From assembly GCF_047496725.1 (NCBI RefSeq), contig NC_132979.1, forward strand, positions 12,007,001 to 12,071,000: a stretch of 64,000 bases of DNA, in the 5' to 3' direction. The DNA is from Anoplolepis gracilipes (taxonomy: Eukaryota > Arthropoda > Insecta > Hymenoptera > Formicidae). Shown in pieces: positions 9,056 to 19,523 of the stretch; within the stretch, counting starts at the first letter, position 1; every line of letters begins with the position of its first letter. The position numbers and the translations under genes are program-made. Under the pieces are notes generated by a model, which was given only the letters and a program-made list of their open reading frames with translations, searched no databases and was not told the DNA's origin.

Positions 9056-10147
9056 AATCTTATATTTTAACGCCTAAAAGATTGTTTGAAATACTCAGAA
9101 CACATGAACATGTAAAGAATTTTCCGGTAAAACTAGAAGAAAAAAATTATTTAACATTAATTGATATTTGCAAAATAAATGCAATCCTAAATGGAAAAAG
9201 AATAATAATAGAAATGAAAATTCCATTGTTAGAAGAAGCAAAATTAAACGTAAAACGAATAATAACTTTACCTGTTCATGGCTATTTCAATCAATAATTG
9301 ATACCAAGAATAGATTTATATTGTTAGATGAGATGCAAATGTACTTTATTCCCGTAACAGAACTAGAGCTAGGAAAAGAAAGAAAATTAAGAGACATAAA
9401 ATTAATAAAAAGAAATAAACCAGATTATTCAATAAGACAAGATAATGATTGTCTACTAAATATACTTACCAAGCGTTCAAGTGAAGAATGTAAAAGTAAA
9501 TATGCTATTATTAAAGAATCGTATTGGATACAATCTGACACGAGAAACAAGTGGATAGGCATTATTCCTAAAGAAGAACAAATTAACATATTATGTACAG
9601 ATAATAAAACAAGGCGTCCGAAATTAAAAGGAAATGTAATAATTGATTTAACGCCAGATTGTATTGGAATATCCAACTCAGCGACACTAAGACCTAATAA
9701 TCTAATCAAAGAAAACAGTTGACATATTTGATACGAAAATCATCTGCCAAACATAACGTTGACTGAATCTGATATTCCAAAAAATCTATTAAGTGTAAAA
9801 TTAAATAATAACTTATAAGGAATAGGAAAATCATTAGATGAAATAGAAAATATAGCAGATAAGATAATGCAACAAAGACAAAAAATATGAAAGGAAAAAT
9901 TAATGCAATACCTAAACTATATAGGCTATATGTAGCAATAGGAGAACTTACTTTTGTATTTTTAGCAAAGGTAGGATTCTTTAAACTATTAATTCAAACT
10001 ATTAGAATGATGTGCGGAAATTGTTATAATAATTGCAGTTTCGGAGAAAATGCTAATCATATAGGCGATAAAGCACAAAGTGTAGCTTGTGCATCAGCCA
10101 TCCCAATCATGGACAAAAATCGTTTTGACAAAATAAGAAAACTATAA
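9049..10147 (+). pseudogene. Env-like glycoprotein remnant of an errantivirus-type gypsy element
   Basis: Two overlapping frames (9049-9297 and 9168-9722) together give an ectodomain-like sequence with scattered Cys, separated by a frameshift near 9290. A third piece (9887-10147) carries a hydrophobic stretch after IGELTFVFLAKVGFFKLL that would suit a membrane anchor. The order (pol tail, then an env-like ORF, then an LTR-like end) fits insect endogenous retroviruses with baculovirus-F-like envelopes. No signal peptide or furin site was confirmed. Stops after 9722 and the loss of integrase make it non-functional. The family call is inferred from layout and general character. Confidence 0.45.
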
Positions 10148-10371
10148 ACGATTCTTAAAAACGCAGGGAGGTGTCGTATAGGCATAAGGTGGTTCACAGC
10201 GAGTGACACACTATAGCGATAAGGAAATTCTTTCAATCGACAGACAAAGCAAAGCGATAAGAGAATTCTTGCGATGAACGAACAAAGCAGGGCGGACGAT
10301 TCATTCTCGCTGAGGCAACGGGCCAAGTAGCATTAATCGTAGTCAGTAAGTAAGAAAATAAAGAGAGATCT
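10148..10371 (+). mobile_element. LTR-like end of the gypsy/errantivirus relic
   Basis: Noncoding sequence with repeated motifs (GCGATAAGGAAATTCTT and GCGATAAGAGAATTCTT) and an AATAAA near its end. It sits between the env-like remnant and the tip of element P2, where an LTR is expected. Neither the TG...CA ends nor a second LTR could be defined. Confidence 0.35.
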
Positions 10372-10539
10372 AACTCAGGGATCTGAGGGGGGTGAGGTAA
10401 GCGGGGGAACCGCTTACCTCAAAATAATGATCTAGTGTAGGGTAGCAGCTCTGAAACAGAAAAAACATAATTTTATTAACATCTTAAAAAATATTTTCTA
10501 AAATGATAAAAATTATAAATACTCACAATCTATTCGGAG

Positions 10540-10901
10540 TCTCTCTCATCTGACGGCCTGGAGTCCTCCTGCGGAGTTTCGGGGAGCCACGGTTCCTATG
10601 TTTCCCACATCTCATACAGTAGCTCACCAAAGAGTTTCCGCAAACAAAGACGATCCTCGTTAAATTGAGGAGTCACCTCCTCGCACCTCCAATTCTCGGG
10701 AGTATCGCCCCAAAGATCATCACGCACCCATGCGTATAAATCTCTCTCGTGACGCCGGTACATCCTTTTCAAAAACATCTCGGTGTATGTGCGTGTACAA
10801 TTCATCCACGCTACACTTACACAATAATAGTTTTTGTTGTTTTCACACATAAGTCCTCGATGTATGTGCATGTACAATTCATCCACGCTACACTTACACA
10901 A
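10540..10901 (-). pseudogene. Short acidic protein, B-end version (P2)
   Basis: Minus-strand counterpart of the small frame at 4000-4194. It keeps upstream codons missing there (KRMYRRHERDLYAWVRDD then LWGDTPEN) and a duplicated segment encoding CKCSVDELYMHIHRG / VSVAWMNCTRTYTE. A stop at 10596 interrupts the frame before the Pro/Glu-rich tail, which continues to about 10540 and is followed by the same 3' UTR intron as at the A-end (splice acceptor near 10455). Function unknown. Confidence 0.5.
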
Positions 10902-10932
10902 TAATAGTTTTTGTTGTTTTCACACATAAGTC

Positions 10933-11470
10933 TTATGTTATACAAACCGGACACATATTACAAGGTAATATTTGATATAACGGATTTCGACACTCACTAC
11001 AAAATAGTCCGAGAATTAATGAATAAATATTAATTGCGTGTACTCGCACAGCACGAATCTCTTCAAATAGTTCCACCACTCTCATAAAACATGATGCGCA
11101 GAATCGAGTACCATCTGCAGTTGCATAATAAAAATATATACAACACATTCTTTTTAGTTCATTGTACGAATTAATTTCCGCTAAGTCTATCACGATCGAT
11201 TCTTTCCGAAAAATCACTTTCATTACTATTATAATCACCGTCTTCTAAGGGTGGTACTTCAATGTCCGATCCCTCTTCGTCAGAATCGTTCATATTATCA
11301 TCACCATTATTTTCAATATCACCTAAACCGTTATTCACAATATTGTCATCATTTTCATCTTCACTGTCTTCTAAGAGTGGTACTTCATTGTCCGATTCTT
11401 CTTCGTCAGAAATGATCATTAAATAATCACCTCCGTTATTTTCATCCATATTTGGAAGACACAAGCACAA
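10933..11470 (-). pseudogene. Acidic cysteine-rich protein, B-end paralogue (P2), frameshifted
   Basis: Two overlapping frames (11470-11171 and 11238-10933) make one protein with a frameshift near 11200. The N-terminal half is Asp/Glu/Asn-rich with two EVPLLED-type repeats; the C-terminal half carries the same Cys pairs as the A-end version (FCASC, FCSEC, CNMCPVC). Over the last 79 or so residues it differs from the P2 A-end copy at about 18 positions, so the two ends carry diverged paralogues and not identical inverted repeats. The P3 copy at 26611 belongs to this B-end type (ELKRMCCIYFYY). Confidence 0.65.
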
Positions 11471-13993
11471 TGTACAGATTTACTCGCGACACGAGCACAA
11501 TGTATAGACTTACTCGCGACAGGAGCACGTAATAAGCTTTTTCTTAGAGCGTAGAGAAAAAACTAGCGCCACGCGCATTTATCTCAAATATATAACACAA
11601 GATCCCATATCTCATCTCTTTCTAAATAGAGTATCTCTTTCTAAATAGACTATCGCATATGATCCTATGAGAGGTTACGCAATTCCACAGTGATTAAATT
11701 TTCCGAAAAAATGCTCCTGCTATGAAAATTTGGTTTCGCGATCATTGCCTCTGCGCCGTACCTCTCGTCCCATTTTGTTCTAAGTTTAACATCTACGCGA
11801 TTGCGCACATTTTCCATCGTTTTGCCGAAAACTGCATTATTCATTAATTTGTATAAATTCTTTTCAAAATCATTTTTCGCCATTGTTCTAAATTGTGTGT
11901 TTAGTTCAATATATGTACGTAACCATGGAGATTGCGCAAATTGTAATATGCGATGAATTTTTGTAACGCGAAGACCGTGTCGCGTACATTGCTGCAGATT
12001 GCGGTAGTGTATTACGCATCGTTTCTTATCGTATAAGGTTGCGAGCAACTTGTTCTCTCTCTTGCCGGGTGGCTTGTCACGTGTCGGACAAAACGGTAAG
12101 TCAGTATGTGCGTCGTGAAGATGTTGCAGGTACTCGAGATCGACTTCGAGGATATAGCCTGTAGACGAATCGGATCGATGATAAATCAAAATTGGATATA
12201 TTGTCGACCCATTGAAAACTAGCGTAAGGCAAAGGTTGACACATTGCCCATCCGTATAAATTATTTACATCGAAATACATTAAATACGATGAAGGTTTCA
12301 ATGCGTCGTATGACTGCATGCACTTGTTATTAGCATGCGCGTATCTGTTGGAACATTGACTCAAACCACCGAGTATACCTCGTTCTATAAACATTACCAT
12401 ATCGATGTCAGCAATTCAAACTTAATGTTTGTATGCTTCAACATGGCATCCCACGTGTATCCGGGAAGAGTATAGTAATGCGCAGGGTCGAGCCCGTAAC
12501 TCTTGATACAATTGTCACGAAAATTTTCAAAAATATCGGCTACTAACAAGACATCAATTTTTACATATAGATTGCTATATTCGCCTAGCGTTCTAATGGA
12601 GAATCGCTTCCAAACAGTCTCGGCGTGCGCGTAATCGCTCTCGGATACTGTGTCATCGGTCAAGGAATTGTAAAAAAATTCGCGCGGAGGTAAACATGTA
12701 TCGTACAATTTATCTACACAATCGATATATTCGTACGGAAAGACACCTTTTCGCGTTAACAAATCAAAGTCTTCTACACGTAAATTTTGATATTCAGATT
12801 GTAAAATTTTTAATTTATCTTTACTAAGAAAAGATGCTAAATTGTTGAGACTTGTTGTGAGAAATTTAAAAGAATCGATGAAACGTAATTTAATGTGATT
12901 TCGTGATTTGTCTTCCGTAAGTTTAACATTTTTCGTAAATGAAACATATGGTTTTTTAGTTATCAGAAGTAGATTGATTCTTCCTTCAAACGCTGTGACT
13001 ATTTTCTCGATTATAAAATGTGAATCGTAACCGGACAAATTGTGGAAAATAATTGGAATATAAAAAGATTCCTTATAATTTATATTGCAATCTGAATGTG
13101 CGGGACCTCTGTACCCAGTGAGGTGGCAATGATCGTGTACGCGCGTATCGTCTTCCACGAATGATTTCTCACATATATGACATTGAGTAGCGCTAAAACT
13201 TTTCCAATTCTTCACGCGTCAAATTTACCATGGGAAGATTTGTAGATAAAAATGTTTTCACGCGCGTTGCTAAATTTTTCAATCCTTCAGCAAACCATGC
13301 AACACAATTATTATCTCGACATGAATGATATGCGGATAACGATTTGTCGTACGAACAATGTGCATAATAAGCGATACTAAATACTTGATGATGCTGGTGT
13401 TACGTCCTGTGGGCCCACGTTTTTCCTCCTACGAAATGAAACAATAATCGTCCGATCGGTCACAAAAAAACGGGTCGCGCAATAGAAAAGAACCGTTATT
13501 ATCAAATAATGTTTAGATCTACTAAAAACGATATCTAAACAAATACCGAAAGGGATCAATAACGAAATCCTCTAAAACAACGAAACAGACAAACAGCTGC
13601 ATAATCTTAAGAAAGAAATAAATAATGCCGCTACGCACTGTCGGCTCCACGTCTTCACCTCCTATAAAGATGAAGCAATAATCACCCGACTAATCATAAA
13701 AAGGATCGCGCGACAAAAAATATTTTAAACATTGAAAACGATGTCAAAAGAAACGACCGAAAAGGATCGATAGCGAGATCCCCTAAACAAATAAATGGAT
13801 AAAAACAGCTGCATAATCCCAGGAGATAACCAAATGAAGAATCTCCAAATTTCCTAAGAGGCCGTACAGAGCCCACCAATCAGCAACAATCAAAAATAAG
13901 GAGGAGAAGGATCTCACCGAACGACAGCTTTTTACACGTCAAAATCTCAAAAATACTGCCGCCCAAAATTGTTAACATGCCCTCAAGATTTAA

Positions 13994-14003
13994 TATAAAA
14001 AGG
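13994..14003 (+). promoter_or_regulatory. TATA box of solo LTR copy 1
   Basis: TATAAAAAGG, conserved in LTR copy 2 at 43486-43495. Transcription would be expected to start around 14020-14030. From there to the splice donor at 14248 no ATG occurs, in either copy. Confidence 0.65.
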
Positions 14004-14246
14004 GAAGACTCGCGCATTACAGACACACAAAAATTCAAATCAGTCGATAGTACAGCATTAGATTCATTCGGCACAGTTATTTCGGTCGTTCGCTGACCCA
14101 AGGAATTCGTTTCACATATCGGGAGTTCTGATTAAGTCTTGAAAACTATTAGAGTCAGTGCCCAACAACGACCACCCGCCGAGCAAGAGCCACAACTGGG
14201 CCACAACCTGACCAGCAGCTAAAAACGCAACAAATCTGCCTAAGTA

Positions 14247-14790
14247 GTAAGTCTATTTTCCTTCTCTCTTTTACCGTCGTTTTTTTTTTCCTTTTATTCA
14301 ACCCTGTTCTTTTATTAAAGTGCCTAAAATCGCGCCGACCCGCCGATTCTCGCGAGCTAACCGAGACCATAGATCGGACGACACGATCGTGAGCAAAACC
14401 AACAGTTTTAATTCTTCCCTTTCTTCCCTGCAGTACTCGCGCTGTTCCACCCCATTGAAGACGCTTTTCCCATCTACCCATAGTTACCCTGAAATAGATT
14501 TTCCTTCCCCATCATATTCCCCCGTAACCCTTTCACCTTCGGTCATCGATATAGCCGATGATTCACCGCCGTCGTCTCCCCCAACCTTTTCCGATTCCTC
14601 GTCCGTAATCCTCTCGGATAATTCGTCGAACCACACGATAGAATTACCCGACTTCTCTTTGGAGTACTCTCCAGCAGATCCTGACACCTTCGCGCTCCCC
14701 TCTTTAGAATCGAAGCTTGCATCCATGTCCGATTCCGCTCTCCTCAACCTTATAGATAGCGTCTTCGAAAACGTCGACATCGCGCCGTAA
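14247..14790 (+). CDS. LTR-encoded spliced ORF, 156 aa, Ser/Pro-rich; start codon made by splicing (copy 1)
   Basis: Exon 1 ends with A at 14247, before GTAAGT (14248-14253). The intron is 73 nt with a strong pyrimidine tract and AAAG at its end (14320). Exon 2 begins TG at 14321, so joining A to TG makes the ATG, followed by 155 open codons to the stop at 14788-14790. Without splicing the frame begins with GTG. The protein starts MPKIAPT, has a basic first 25 residues, a long Ser/Pro/Asp-rich middle (SPPSSPPTFSDSSS) and a helical acidic end (LLNLIDSVFE). Copy 2 (43753-44292) keeps donor, acceptor, junction ATG and all 156 codons, with about 13 amino-acid changes. No family was recognised. 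The conserved layout argues for a real LTR-borne gene. Confidence 0.6.
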
Positions 14791-14874
14791 CACACATTAC
14801 ACTTTTCGCAAATCTTTATTATTTTTTTTTTTTTTTTTTTTTTTATATAAACTATTGTAACGAATACCAACCAG

Positions 14875-14880
14875 AATAAA
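14875..14880 (+). terminator. Poly(A) signal of solo LTR copy 1
   Basis: AATAAA followed by TCTTTAGAATCGCACTCG; the same signal and context are at 44373-44378 in copy 2. It would define the end of the R region of the parent retroelement. Confidence 0.6.
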
Positions 14881-15850
14881 ATCTTTAGAATCGCACTCGT
14901 TCCTCTTCCTTTCTGGTTGATGACCTCCTTACTTATGTAACACCCGCGATCCACACACACACACACACACACACATTCATACAAATAATTTTAAGGCCGA
15001 TATCAATAAGATTATATGTATCGTAAGGAATTAATTGAATAAATGTCAATTTAAATTTTAAATGATCGGTAATTTATTTAACTCCCTCACTCTCTCCACG
15101 CGAAAGATCACACTTGGTCCCGTCCCGCGTAAAAGAGATTCGATTCTCTTACCAAAAAGGAACCAACGAGAGAGCGTTCGCATAACAGAGTAATAACGAC
15201 ACCCGTCGTTTACCTGTTTGCCAACCTGGAGCTCGCTCGACCGAGTCACTCGTCGATAAGATTTTTGACATCGGAACAGTTCCTGTTACGCCCTTCCTCT
15301 GACCCATCCTTTTTACGGGCCTGGACGTAACACTGGTATAGATTTTTTTCTGCTTCTTCTTTGTCCGTCTTTGTCAAAACACATTTCAGGTCGACATACA
15401 CGACGAAAGGAACCTGCTCCTTCCTGTTATAGTTGTTAAAAACGAGCCACTTATCCTTATCGCTCGGTAATCGGATAGCACAGTCATTCATCTTCTCGCA
15501 GTCTACAGTATGTGACTGTAGTTTCTCATTCGAATAAAAATAATGTAGACATCTATAAAATAGAAATAATAATAATTATATATATAGTTTAACATCTATA
15601 AAATAGAAATAATAATTATAAGTTTATTTTGAAGGAAAATCAATAATATTAAATATACATACCGATCGCAGATATATTTTTGCCCATTGTGTTTATTGAG
15701 TTGCGAATTCACGAACCGGGATAAATTCTTGATCCACGCGAAATGTCCAATATCTTGCACATCTTGGATGCAGAGCAAATGTAATATAATATGACATCCT
15801 GTACGCATAGGATTATATTTATTTATATTTATAGTCAAATTAAATATACA

Positions 15851-16197
15851 TGATAATGCCCACCTACTATGCGAAACGTTATTCTTTCACGCAAACATCT
15901 GTACTGTCGGCGTTCTGTATATGTTTTCATTTAGCAAAAATTTATATCTCACGCTTTGTCGTATACATTTGTAACCGAATATTTGAATCGATTTCATCAT
16001 ACAGCAGCCACACACGGCGCTCGAGAAAGCACGTGGGGACAATTTTTAATGATTTTTAGCAGCCTTACATTGGCGCTTGCGAAATTACGTCAGAAATACT
16101 CCCCTCCTCATTACGTTTTGCGATATTACAAATTGCTCGCAGTACTTTGAATAGTTTAGTATCGCATCAGTTGTCCGTACATAAGGTTGTGCAAAAA
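15851..16197. promoter_or_regulatory. Divergent promoter region of P2
   Basis: Corresponds to 1960-2306 in P1 and is strongly conserved, including GAGAAAGCACGTGGGGAC, the CAGCCTTACATTGGCGCTTG block and the initiator-like TCAGT at 16167-16171. The plus-strand ORFs across it (15850-16150) have no counterpart in P1 and are chance. Confidence 0.5.
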
Positions 16198-16910
16198 ATG
16201 TACTCCACTAAAGAAACCAACAAGATGAATTTTTACATTCCAATTGAAAACGGTGAAATTCAATCAAAGAAAATGTAAGTTTCAATTATTTTCTAAATAT
16301 TATTTTTTAATATATTTTAATATTTTATATAGCGTTTCATCTCGTCGTGCGGTTTGCATACTTGGAAGAAGGTATATCTTAACCCCGACATCTTACAAAT
16401 ATCTGGAGATTGGAATAAGCGTTGGAGCTATGTCGTATGTTAAATTGATACTTGGTGACAACCGAGGTAATCGATTAGTATTGCCTATCGTACTCTGGCA
16501 CTCATTGATGCAGAAACGTACAGACATTGAACGACATGTACAATCGACTGAAAGTCAACCATTATGGATCTGTGATCTATCTATCCAAATGATCGCATTA
16601 AACGGATCGAGAATTATTAAATTAACATTATCTAATAAGTCTTTGTATATGCAACCTCAAACATTATTACATTTATTCGATTTTGAGGATTGTATCGATC
16701 ATATGCATTCATGGTTGTGTCAAAATACACATTTCATGAATGAAAAATTTAAACAATTTTGTAACGTCTTGCAACGTAACAATATTACTGATGTAAATGA
16801 TGCTGTGAAAGCGATTCGCGAGAGTGACGCGTTCGATAGCGGATCACTCGTAGATTGCGAATTGTTGGCGTGTGCTATAAATGATATACTTTATGATACT
16901 TGTAACAAAA
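16198..16910 (+). CDS. Small spliced gene of the Polinton-like element (P2), stop codon lost
   Basis: Exon 1 is 16198-16274, the intron 16275-16332 and exon 2 16333 onward, with the same splice phase as P1. The coding sequence is nearly identical to the P1 gene. At the end an A-run expansion has replaced the stop, so the frame reads on to 17092 through what is 3' UTR in P1, adding a Lys/Ile-rich tail and Ser repeats. The shorter intron reflects loss of a roughly 28-base repeat present in the P1 intron. Function as for the P1 copy: unknown, possibly single-strand DNA binding. Confidence 0.65.
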
Positions 16911-17259
16911 AAAAAATAAAAAAAATTATTATTAACATTAATGTTTCTCTTCACACTATTTTATTCTACGACTCTTCCTCCTCCTCCTCCACCTGGCGCT
17001 CTCTTAGTCTCAGTCAAACAAAGACGTTTACCTCTCATAGGATCATATGCATAGTCTGTTTAGAAAGAGATACTCTATTTAGAGAGAGATGAGATATGGG
17101 ATCTCGTGTATATATTTGAGATAAATGCGCGTGGCGCGTGGTTAGTTTTTTCCTATACGCTCTAAGAAGAAGCTTATTACGTGCTCGTGTCGCGAGGAAA
17201 TCTATGAATTGTGCTCGTGTCGTGAGTAAATCTATGCGTTGCGCGTGTGTCTTCCGAAT

Positions 17260-17787
17260 ATGGATGAAAATAATGGTGATGATTATTTTATGATAATTTC
17301 CGATGAAGAAGACTCGGACATTGAAGTGCCGCTTTTAGAACTATCTAGTGATGATGATGACAATAACGCCAATATTGGAAATATCGGTTTCGATGTTATC
17401 GAAAATAATGGTGATATTAATATGAACAATTCTGACGAAGAGGGTGATTTGGACGTTGAAGTACAACGCTTAGCTGACAGTGACTATGAAAGTGATGAAA
17501 GTGTTTTCGAAGACAGAATCAATCGTGATTTGGACTTAGCGGATATTAATTCGTATAATGAACTAACAAGAATGTGCTGCATATATTTTTGTTATGCAAC
17601 TGCAGATGGCACATACTTCTGCAAATCGTGTTTTATAAGAATGGCGTACCTTTTTGATGAGATTTGTGCTGTGCGGGAACATTCGATTAATATTTACGCA
17701 TTAATACTCGGATTATTTTGTAGCGAGTGTCGAACTCCATTATTTCAAATATTACTTTGCAATATGTGTCCGATTTGCATGACTTAA
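17260..17787 (+). CDS. Acidic cysteine-rich protein, A-end version (P2), 175 aa
   Basis: An intact frame starting MDENNGDDYF. Same architecture as 3364-3894: acidic N-terminus with SDEEDSDIEVPLLE, then the Cys pairs FCKSC, FCSEC and CNMCPIC. The open reading frame and mostly conservative differences from P1 suggest both copies derive from a coding ancestor. The upstream promoter block (about 17030-17130) is the same as in P1. Confidence 0.68.
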   Translation: MDENNGDDYFMIISDEEDSDIEVPLLELSSDDDDNNANIGNIGFDVIENNGDINMNNSDEEGDLDVEVQRLADSDYESDESVFEDRINRDLDLADINSYNELTRMCCIYFCYATADGTYFCKSCFIRMAYLFDEICAVREHSINIYALILGLFCSECRTPLFQILLCNMCPICMT

Positions 17788-17893
17788 GACTTGTGTGAAT
17801 ACTACAAAAAAAAACTATTATTATTATTGTGTAAGTGTCGCACATACACCGAGGACTTATGTGTAAAAACCAAACAAACTATTATTGTTACGC

Positions 17894-18076
17894 ATGGGTG
17901 ACACTCCCGAGAACCGGAGGTGCGAGGAGGTGACTCCTCAGTTTAACGAGGATCGTCTTTGTTTGCGAAAACTCTTTGGTGAGCTACCGTATGAGATGTG
18001 GGAAACAGAGGAACCGTGGCTCCCCGAAACTCCGCAGGAGGACTCCAGGCTGTCAGATGAGAGAGACTCCGAATAG
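17894..18076 (+). CDS. Short acidic protein (P2 A-end), 60 aa
   Basis: Starts MGDTPEN and ends RDSE; same as 4000-4194 without the expanded GA repeat. It is followed directly after the stop by a 3' UTR intron (GTGAGT near 18080 to TTTCAG near 18146), as in P1. Confidence 0.5.
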   Translation: MGDTPENRRCEEVTPQFNEDRLCLRKLFGELPYEMWETEEPWLPETPQEDSRLSDERDSE

Positions 18077-18146
18077 ATTGTGAGTATTTATAATTTTAGA
18101 AAATATTTTTTAAGATGTTAATAAAATTATGTTTTTTCTGTTTCAG

Positions 18147-18930
18147 AGCTGCTACCCTACATTAGATCATTATTTTAATTTTTTTTAATTTTCTATTATA
18201 ATTTTAATTCTTTTTTATATTTTTATATTATAATAATTTTAACACATACACAAACAGACACAAACATTATACGTATGCAGACACGTTGAATAAAAATTAT
18301 ATATATTAAACATATATATATTGCTTTGCATCTTCTTTAACAAATCCTATCTTTCGTCCCATATATTATATAATAAGTTACATTTATATTTCTTTTACTG
18401 CAGCCTCCTCCTTTGCTCTCTCCTTTCCTTACTCATCATACTCTCCTTGTCCTACGCCTACAGCGGTGTCCTTTTCTCACCATACGCGCTTTTTTTCTCG
18501 TTATCCTCCTTCCTCTCTATCTTTCTCTCGCACCTATATCTCCTTTTCCTACCATCATGCTCTCCTTTTCCTATCATCATGCACTCCTTGTACTACACAT
18601 ACAGCTTCTTCCTTCTTACACCACATCTCACCGTCTCTCTCTACCGCGTTGCAAACGCCTATAGCATCGTCTTTCTCTATCGCGTTGCAAACGCCTATAA
18701 CACCGTCTCTCTCTACCGCGCTGCAAACGTCTGTAGCACCGTCTCTCTCTATACCACGTTGCGAACGCCTATCGCGTCGTTACAAGGGGGTTAGTATAAA
18801 AAATTTATATATATTTATTATTATTAATCTAATTATTTATTGCAATTATACATTATGGATAAACAGGGTGGGGGGGGGGGGCGGAATATTTTACCTATAA
18901 CAGTTGACATTCCTCTCTCTCACCATCAGA
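18147..18930. other. Subterminal region of P2, A-end
   Basis: Noncoding. T-rich 3' UTR, pyrimidine-rich CCTACCATCATGC repeats (18530-18600), then about four degenerate units of the roughly 36-bp minisatellite (18620-18785), then the block around ACAGTTGACATTCCTCTCTC (18899-18920). Similarity to P1 stops abruptly near 18930, so the C-rich tip is missing from this end. Low-complexity open frames here are not genes. Confidence 0.6.
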
Positions 18931-19127
18931 TCAGTGATGCCAGAAGTCCGACGAGAACAACGCACAACACAAGCAAAAACAGCGTACGTGTGAGCTCGGC
19001 GCTTCGGCTAGCTTCGTATCGTAGAAGAAGACAGATATATCGTTTTCTATCTCCTTCTTATCAAGCTGACACGAAAGCGACGGGCGACGCGCGACGCTTT
19101 CGCTTCTCAATATCTCGATTAAATATA

Positions 19128-19523
19128 TTACTGTTTTATTATATATACTATATTATATATACTATATTATTTATTTTTTAAATATAAAGTTTTCTTATTA
19201 TTAATAATAGTTTTTACAGTATTTATTAATTATTTTCTTGTATTATATTAAATAATTTTTACATTTTTTTGTTATACATTTAGAGCTGTAAGAAAATGTA
19301 TTATTAAAAAGCATTTAACACAGTTACTCGTTAAGTACTTTTTAACAATGCGTTTTCTTACAGCTTTAAATATATAACAAGGATGTAAAAATTATTTAAT
19401 ACAATACAAGGAAATAATTAATAAAAAAAGAATTAATAAAGACCGTAAAAAATATTATTAATAGCAAAAAACTTTATATTTAAAAAGTAAATAATATAGT
19501 ATATGTAATGTAATAACAGTAAT
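19128..19523. mobile_element. Foldback element, about 396 bp, nearly all palindrome
   Basis: Left arm 19128-19320 and right arm 19331-19523 are reverse complements with moderate divergence, leaving a loop of about 10 bases (ACAGTTACTC). The outer ends read TTACTGTT and AACAGTAA. There is no coding content. The preceding stretch 18931-19127 holds no recognised feature; the one after it (19524-19797) is likewise featureless AT-rich sequence. Confidence 0.75.

Larger units (their letters stand above)
13398..15332 (+). mobile_element. Solo LTR, 1,935 bp, with promoter, intron, ORF and poly(A) signal (copy 1)
   Basis: Inserted in the polymerase B relic; removal restores the sequence seen at 270-285 in P1. 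Ends are TGTTACGTCC and GGACGTAACA (perfect 10-base inverted ends, TG...CA), flanked by a 4-bp duplication CTGG (13394-13397 and 15333-15336), as for Ty3/gypsy. Inside are two tandem units of about 231 bp (from 13409 and 13640), a TATA box (13994-14003), a spliced ORF (14247-14790), a poly(T) tract, and AATAAA at 14875. The second copy is at 42679-44832. No internal retrotransposon region is present. Confidence 0.85.
11665..15850 (-). pseudogene. DNA polymerase B relic of P2, interrupted by a solo LTR
   Basis: Minus-strand pieces: 15838-15596 (N-terminal part), 15491-15246 (zinc finger to exonuclease motif I, partly inside the LTR tail), then beyond the LTR 13215-12394, 12400-12101 and 12189-11665 in shifting frames. 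The same intron as in P1 lies at 15553-15662. Exonuclease II (HNLSGYDSH), exonuclease III (YVKIDVLLVADIF), polymerase motif A (DVNNLYGWAM) and motif B (KLMNNAVFGK) can be read; the sequence ends before motif C at a breakpoint near 11677. Lesions: about 1.1 kb of the N-terminal exon is missing at 15780, exonuclease I reads VDLK (catalytic Glu replaced), there are several frameshifts, and the LTR sits at 13398-15332. Confidence 0.85.
10372..18930. mobile_element. Element P2: deleted Polinton/adintovirus-like copy with both ends
   Basis: The left tip (10372-10440) is the inverted counterpart of the P1 and P3 right tips. From left to right it holds the B-end acidic gene region (minus), a polymerase B relic (minus), the divergent promoter, and the A-end genes (plus) running to a right end that stops matching P1 near 18930. 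The ATPase and virion genes of P3 are missing: a breakpoint near 11677 joins polymerase B directly to the B-end. A 1.9-kb solo LTR (13398-15332) lies in the polymerase. A short palindrome (GAGGTAAGCGG...CCGCTTACCTC) stands at 10396-10421 at the left tip. Confidence 0.7.

Noticed and set aside
14155..14984. Minus-strand ORFs over LTR copy 1 (and 43986-44282 over copy 2)
   Set aside because: Antisense to the spliced LTR ORF; the N-terminal parts are not shared between the two LTRs and no promoter points this way.
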